Part shown: positions 60,114 through 64,000 of the stretch, in pieces
How positions within the stretch are numbered: position 1 is the first letter of the stretch
Layout of the letters: every line of letters begins with the position of its first letter
NCBI RefSeq assembly: GCF_004762035.2
Contig: NZ_SIJK02000001.1
Location: 1-64,000, forward strand
Direction: 5' to 3'
DNA: 64,000 bases
Source of the DNA: Candidatus Chloroploca mongolica
Lineage (GTDB): Bacteria; Chloroflexota; Chloroflexia; Chloroflexales; Chloroflexaceae
The notes under the pieces: generated by a model
Databases searched by the model: none
Told to the model about the DNA's origin: nothing
The model's input: the letters and a program-made list of their open reading frames with translations, nothing else
Program-made: the position numbers and the translations under genes

Positions 60114-60560
60114 ATGTACAATCACATTCTTGTTCCCCTGGATGGTTCGCCGCTCGCTGAGCAGGTTCTACCTCACGTGCGAGCTCTTGCCGCTGCTGGA
60201 CTAGCGTCGAAGGTGACGTTGATGCGCGCCGTTCCCCGCGAATACCCCGATGTCACTGAAAGCGCGACGAAAACCACCGAGTTCGTTGATCCGATGAAAA
60301 AACTGCTCAACGATGCTCATTCTTATCTGTCTGACCTTATCGGCCCGTTACGTGATGAGGGCTTACAGGTCGGAACCGAGGTCTTGATCCGTTATCCTGC
60401 CGATGCGATCCTTGAGTTTGCCGAGAGCGAAGGCGTTGATCTAATCGCTCTGGCAACGCATGGTCGGGGTGGCCTTGGCCGCTGGATCTATGGCAGCGTC
60501 ACGCAGAAGATTATGCAGACAACGCCGGTTCCGATGCTGGTTGTTCGTCCCCAGGCCTGA
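60114..60560 (+). CDS. Universal stress protein UspA family
   Basis: A 148-residue protein with one UspA domain. 'MYNHILVPLDGSPLAEQVLP' begins the fold, and the C-terminal ATP-binding motif G-x2-G-x9-G-S/T is complete in 'HGRGGLGRWIYGSVTQKIM' (about residues 118-136). It is probably nucleotide-binding and stress-induced; its partner is unknown. It is a single-gene unit with an extended -10 promoter upstream and a hairpin terminator downstream. Confidence 0.92.
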   Translation: MYNHILVPLDGSPLAEQVLPHVRALAAAGLASKVTLMRAVPREYPDVTESATKTTEFVDPMKKLLNDAHSYLSDLIGPLRDEGLQVGTEVLIRYPADAILEFAESEGVDLIALATHGRGGLGRWIYGSVTQKIMQTTPVPMLVVRPQA

Positions 60561-60573
60561 GCAGCTTACTCCT

Positions 60574-60620
60574 GAAATGCGTGAAAACGACCAGCTTTGC
60601 TGGTCGTTTTCACGCATTTC
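60574..60620. terminator. Strong bidirectional terminator after uspA
   Basis: Twenty-two-base perfect arms, starting GAAATGCGTGAAAACGACCA, around TTT, between the UspA gene and the convergent purM. Confidence 0.85.
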
Positions 60621-60656
60621 GCTATCAGTGCTCACGGCGCTTGCTGTGGCGTTCCT

Positions 60657-61673
60657 TCAATCCACCAAGACAACTTCCGCCCGGTCAGTGATGACCCCAA
60701 CGTGACATGCCTCGGGCACCGCCGCAAGCGCCGCAGAGACCTCTTCTGGGGCAAGCACAACGAGCATGCCCAGGCCCATGTTGAGGGCATGATAGGCTTC
60801 GTGCTCGGCCAGGCGGCCCTGTTCGACCAGATAGGTGAAGATCGGCGGGATGGGCCATGTGCCACGCGTGATGGTCGCGCCCAGTCCTTTGGGGAGGATG
60901 CGCGGCAGGTTGTCGAAGAGTCCGCCCCCGGTGATGTGGGCCAAGCCTTTGACCGTCACGGCGTTGCGGAGCGCCTCAACTTCGCGGAGATAACAACGAT
61001 GCACTGCCAGCAGCGCCTCGCCGATGCTGGCACCGCCGAGCACGGCAGGGCGGGCGGCGTAGCCATCGCGGGCAGCGATGCGCCGCGCCAGTGAGTAGCC
61101 GTTGGTGTGCAGGCCCGTCGAAGGCAACGCCAGCACCGCATCGCCCGGCGCAAGGTCGGTGCGGGGCAATAAGCGTGCTCGCTCCACAACACCAACAATC
61201 GTCCCGGCTAGGTCAAAGGCCCCTTCCACATAAACATCCGGCATCTCGGCGGTCTCGCCGCCAAGCAACGCGCACCCCGTGGCGCGACACGCCGTGGCGA
61301 CGCCCTCGACGATGGTGGCGATCTGGACGGGATCGAGGCGGGCCGACGCGACATAATCAAGAAAAAAGAGCGGTCGTGCGCCCTGGACAAGAATGTCGTT
61401 GATACAGTGATTGACCAGATCCTGCCCGACCGTCTCGTACCGCCCAAGGGCCGTTGCGACGAGGGTCTTGGTTCCTACGCCGTCGGTACTGCTGACCAGC
61501 ACGGGCTCGCGCAGGCCTTGCAGGGCGACACCGGCATCAAAACAACCGCCAAACGCTCCCATCCCGGCCAGCACTGCCGGGCTATGGGTCGAACGTACGG
61601 CTGCGCCCATCAACGCTTTGGCCATGGTTGCAGCCGCAAGATCCACTCCCGCGTCACGATAGGTCTCAGACAT
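60657..61673 (-). CDS. purM: Phosphoribosylformylglycinamidine cyclo-ligase (AIR synthetase)
   Basis: A 338-residue enzyme of purine synthesis; the ATG at 61673 ('MSETYRDAGVDLAAAT') is preferred and overlaps the hisG stop (ATGTCTGA). 'GMGAFGGCFD', 'VSSTDGVGTKTLVATALGR', 'LLGGETAEMPDVY' and 'AHITGGGLFDNLPRILP' are the PurM family motifs. It closes the imidazole ring to AIR. It is the last gene of the leftward hisS/Z-like - creatininase-like - hisG - purM operon. Confidence 0.93.
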   Translation of the reverse strand: MSETYRDAGVDLAAATMAKALMGAAVRSTHSPAVLAGMGAFGGCFDAGVALQGLREPVLVSSTDGVGTKTLVATALGRYETVGQDLVNHCINDILVQGARPLFFLDYVASARLDPVQIATIVEGVATACRATGCALLGGETAEMPDVYVEGAFDLAGTIVGVVERARLLPRTDLAPGDAVLALPSTGLHTNGYSLARRIAARDGYAARPAVLGGASIGEALLAVHRCYLREVEALRNAVTVKGLAHITGGGLFDNLPRILPKGLGATITRGTWPIPPIFTYLVEQGRLAEHEAYHALNMGLGMLVVLAPEEVSAALAAVPEACHVGVITDRAEVVLVD

Positions 61674-62688
61674 CCTGGCGTTCCTCGCTGAGAGCCGTGC
61701 GCAGACGGGCAAACGCCTCGCTTTCGGCTTTGAAGACGTGTTGCACCTGGACGGTACTGATGCTCACGGCACCAATGTTGCGCAGGTGTTGAACTGCGGG
61801 CAACAACTCGTCCTGGGGCACCACAACATTGACGGCATACCAGCGTGGTGCCGCCTGTTCGTCATCGAATTTGCTCCAGACCGGGGCAATTGTCGGGCCT
61901 TGCAAGCCGGCAAGTTCAATGCGGGCAGTCACCTGGCGCCCCACGCTCTCGATCGACGCACCAGGCAGGTTAGCGGTCAACGAATAGAAGAGGCGCCCCT
62001 GCCGTCGGCCTTCGATCAACTCGAGCAACTGACGCACCAGCGCGAGTTTGCCTTGGTCATTGCGCAGCGTGCGCCGACTGCCCACCAGCACCGCCTGTGA
62101 GCGCAAGATCGTACCGCCGACGATCTTGAGCCGGTTATCGCGAATAGCCGTGCCTGTTTCGGTAATATCGGCAATAATATCGGCGTAGCCCAGGCCAGGG
62201 GCCGCCTCGGTTGACCCTTGCGAGTCGATCAGGTCAAAATAGTTGATGCCCTGTTGATGACAGAAACGCCGGATAATCTCGGGATACTTGGTAGCAATCC
62301 GCAAACGCCGCCCCTGCCCGCGCAGCTCCATCGCCAAATCGGCGAGATCTTGCCACGAACTGACATCAACCCAGCCTTGCGGCACCGCAAAGACCAGTTC
62401 GGCGCGCCAGAAGCCAAGATCATCGTAGATCGTCAGCAAAGTGGGATCATCACCGCGCTGTTCCACCACCAGATCGTACCCCGTAATACCGAGATCAATG
62501 CTGCCTTCGGCAACCTTTTCGACAATATCGGCAGGACGATGGAGCAAAACTTCGGTATCAGGGAGGCCGCGGAGCGTCGCGGTATACTGGCGCGGATTCG
62601 CCCGTACGACCCGCAGGCCACAACTCTCAAGCAGACTCAACGTCGCATCATAGCCACGGCCCTTGGAAGGAATCGCAAATCGCAGCAT
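61666..62688 (-). CDS. hisG: ATP phosphoribosyltransferase
   Basis: A 340-residue enzyme that starts histidine synthesis. The ATG at 62688 ('MLRFAIPSKGRGYD') is preferred over a GTG at 62700 because AAGGTG lies upstream at a good distance. 'EKVAEGSIDLGITGYDLV', 'IATKYPEIIRRFC' and 'YADIIADITETGTAIRDN' are the catalytic motifs. The C-terminal 100 residues resemble the regulatory domain of the long form. A HisZ-like gene nearby would be unusual for a long-form enzyme. It starts four bases after the creatininase-family stop. Confidence 0.92.
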   Translation of the reverse strand: MLRFAIPSKGRGYDATLSLLESCGLRVVRANPRQYTATLRGLPDTEVLLHRPADIVEKVAEGSIDLGITGYDLVVEQRGDDPTLLTIYDDLGFWRAELVFAVPQGWVDVSSWQDLADLAMELRGQGRRLRIATKYPEIIRRFCHQQGINYFDLIDSQGSTEAAPGLGYADIIADITETGTAIRDNRLKIVGGTILRSQAVLVGSRRTLRNDQGKLALVRQLLELIEGRRQGRLFYSLTANLPGASIESVGRQVTARIELAGLQGPTIAPVWSKFDDEQAAPRWYAVNVVVPQDELLPAVQHLRNIGAVSISTVQVQHVFKAESEAFARLRTALSEERQDV

Positions 62689-62692
62689 GGAA

Positions 62693-63496
62693 TCATTCAC
62701 CTTGCGTCAATGCGGCCCACCAGTGTGCAGTTACCTGGGCAGGATCACTACCATAGCGGGCAAGAAAAGCTTGATAACGCTCGTGGCGTTGTTCGTACAG
62801 GGCGGTCAACTGGGCGGGATCATTGCGTTTTACGAGATCTTGCACGGCAGCAACGATCCGTTCGACCGCAAGGTTCAGCGCGCTGGTACCCAGCGTTGCT
62901 GCTGCGGTATAGCGGGGATCGCGCCCGACGACCCCACTGGTGCCTGGTTGCAAGGGCTGATCGCCAAGCATTGCAAGGTCAACCAGATCTGGCCGCAGGG
63001 CGAGCAAGAGCGAGGTTCCCCAGAGGCCACCGTGGTCAAGCATCGCTTCGTCAACCAGGGCCAGCGGCGTGATCGCCAGGACAAGTACCTGATGCTGATG
63101 CAGCGCACGCTGGGCCGCCTCCATCATGAACCGATCGTGGCTATAGCCATAGTGACCATTGAGCACCACAATCACGCGCCATCCTGTGGCCGCCAATTGG
63201 CCCAGCAGATCATCGAGCACCAGATTGAGCGTCGTTGGGTTGAACGTGAGGTTGTCGGGATGCGGAATACCATCACTGGCCCAGTTCATCGTTGGCAATA
63301 AGACGCCCCCGGTACGCTGCACGGCACGTTCTGCCATCGCTTCGATGACCAGCGTATCAAGGCCAAAGGGCAGATGCGGCCCGTGCCACATCAGACTCCC
63401 CCAGGGCAGATAGATCACGGGAATCGCGGCACGGATCGCGGCGAGTTGAGCCGGAAGCAATTGATTGTAGCGACCCCAGGGGGGCTTCTCGGCCAT
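62693..63496 (-). CDS. Creatininase-family protein with changed metal ligands
   Basis: A 267-residue protein of the creatininase/MftE/FAPy-deformylase family. The active-site segment reads 'GSLMWHGPHLPFGLDT' (about residues 33-48) where the family has E-x-H: the Glu ligand is Met. The second segment is 'NGHYGYSHDR', where Glu in creatininase (N-G-H-Y-E-N) is Gly. The His ligands and the Asp are kept, so at most part of the metal site remains. It lies within the his operon, 12 bases from the hisS/Z-like gene and almost touching hisG, so a purine- or histidine-linked amide hydrolase role is possible. Confidence 0.82.
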   Translation of the reverse strand: MAEKPPWGRYNQLLPAQLAAIRAAIPVIYLPWGSLMWHGPHLPFGLDTLVIEAMAERAVQRTGGVLLPTMNWASDGIPHPDNLTFNPTTLNLVLDDLLGQLAATGWRVIVVLNGHYGYSHDRFMMEAAQRALHQHQVLVLAITPLALVDEAMLDHGGLWGTSLLLALRPDLVDLAMLGDQPLQPGTSGVVGRDPRYTAAATLGTSALNLAVERIVAAVQDLVKRNDPAQLTALYEQRHERYQAFLARYGSDPAQVTAHWWAALTQGE

Positions 63497-63508
63497 CGTG
63501 CCCTCTCC

Positions 63509-64000
63509 TTAGCCTGCTTGTCCCATGCGCGCCAGGTCGTCAAGGCTCATCTTCTGCTCGTGATGCCGAGCCAGTTCACGCCAGACCAGCGTCTGGTTCT
63601 GGCGTTCTTCATGCCCGACGATCACCACAACGTCAACGCCCCGGCGTGCTGCATCGCTCAGATTGCGCCCCACGGCGCGCCCACGCAGATCAACGGTGAC
63701 AATCATGTTCTGGGCACGCAATTGCCGCGCCACCTGCTGGGCATAGCCATAATCATCATCGGTAACCGGTGCCACCAGGACGTGCTGACGGCGACTGGGG
63801 GGAGGCGTGAGCTTGCTAGCAGCGACGACACGTTCGAGGCCATAGGCAAAGCCAACCGCAGGAACGCGCCCGCGCCCACCGAGGGCAGCGACCAGATCAT
63901 CATAGCGCCCACCACCACACAGTTGCAGACCGCTGGCATCATCAATCTCAAAGATCATGCCGCTATAGTAGTGCAACCCGCGCCCCAACCCGGCCTCAAT
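63509..64000 (-). CDS. HisS/HisZ-like protein, 5' end cut by window edge
   Basis: The C-terminal 164 residues of a class II synthetase-like protein, open to the window end. 'GLGRGLHYYSGMIFEIDD' and 'LCGGGRYDDLVAALGG' match the histidine-binding motifs of HisS and HisZ, and 'AVGFAYGLERVVAA' is motif 3. A full anticodon-binding domain follows ('VLVAPVTDDDYGYAQQVA'), which favours HisS-like ancestry. In HisS the motif is usually R-G-L-D-Y-Y, and here Asp is His; with hisG nearby this suggests a HisZ-like regulatory subunit. The assignment between the two is open. Confidence 0.7.
   Translation of the reverse strand: MEAGLGRGLHYYSGMIFEIDDASGLQLCGGGRYDDLVAALGGRGRVPAVGFAYGLERVVAASKLTPPPSRRQHVLVAPVTDDDYGYAQQVARQLRAQNMIVTVDLRGRAVGRNLSDAARRGVDVVVIVGHEERQNQTLVWRELARHHEQKMSLDDLARMGQAG

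Overview
The window is a chromosomal segment of a moderately GC-rich bacterium, most likely a member of the Chloroflexota (class Chloroflexia; filamentous anoxygenic phototroph relatives are a good guess). The reasons are the overall protein style (proline/threonine-rich lipoprotein linkers, an LppX-like lipoprotein), a bacterial HdrABC-MvhADG operon beside a tungsten-type aldehyde:ferredoxin oxidoreductase and a V4R-domain protein, and many dispersed palindromic repeats. This assignment is inferred from gene content; there is no rRNA in the window.

Bases 1-6250 are accessory DNA: an AT-richer secreted or surface protein fragment, an ISL3-type transposase pseudogene, a possible RelE/ParE remnant, and an integrative-element module (two small unknown genes and a large serine recombinase). 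The recombinase reading frame runs antisense through an intact selenocysteine tRNA gene with its own promoter. A VapB-like antitoxin with a truncated VapC and a GntR C-terminal remnant follow. From 6358 to 25000 the genes are mostly housekeeping: a PQ-loop/SWEET-like membrane protein, gatB, tyrS, two lipoproteins, a DHA2 MFS exporter translationally coupled to dnaG, a CAT-anticodon tRNA, rfbC, recJ, a GAF-GAF-HD-GYP signalling protein, a DUF512-type Fe-S protein, selO and a radical SAM protein.

From 25200 to 38260 come a PAS-PAS-STAS protein, a giant secreted ExeM-like nuclease, a polytopic membrane protein, 1-pyrroline-5-carboxylate dehydrogenase, an S41 peptidase-like lipoprotein and a MOSC protein. 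Bases 38527-46453 hold one compact operon, hdrC-hdrB-hdrA-mvhD-mvhG-mvhA-maturation protease-cNMP-binding-like protein: a group 3c-like [NiFe] hydrogenase with a heterodisulfide-reductase-like module, expected to bifurcate electrons from H2 to ferredoxin and an unknown disulfide. A palindrome sits upstream at about -41 of a candidate promoter. A CoA-disulfide-reductase-like flavoprotein lies convergent to the operon. Next are a hemolysin III protein, an unusual ParB-like/UspA/UspA fusion, a V4R protein, the ferredoxin-linked AOR with a structured leader, and a convergent moaD operon with two unknown small proteins.

Bases 54800-64000 contain a second MFS protein, an alpha/beta-hydrolase pseudogene, a small membrane protein, a CPBP protease, an SLC13-type permease, a UspA protein, and a leftward overlapping operon: hisS/hisZ-like (cut by the window edge), a creatininase-family protein with altered metal ligands, hisG and purM. 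Strong hairpin terminators separate many units. At least three families of dispersed repeats fill the intergenic gaps, and one repeat-like palindrome lies inside a predicted coding region. No CRISPR array or rRNA was seen.
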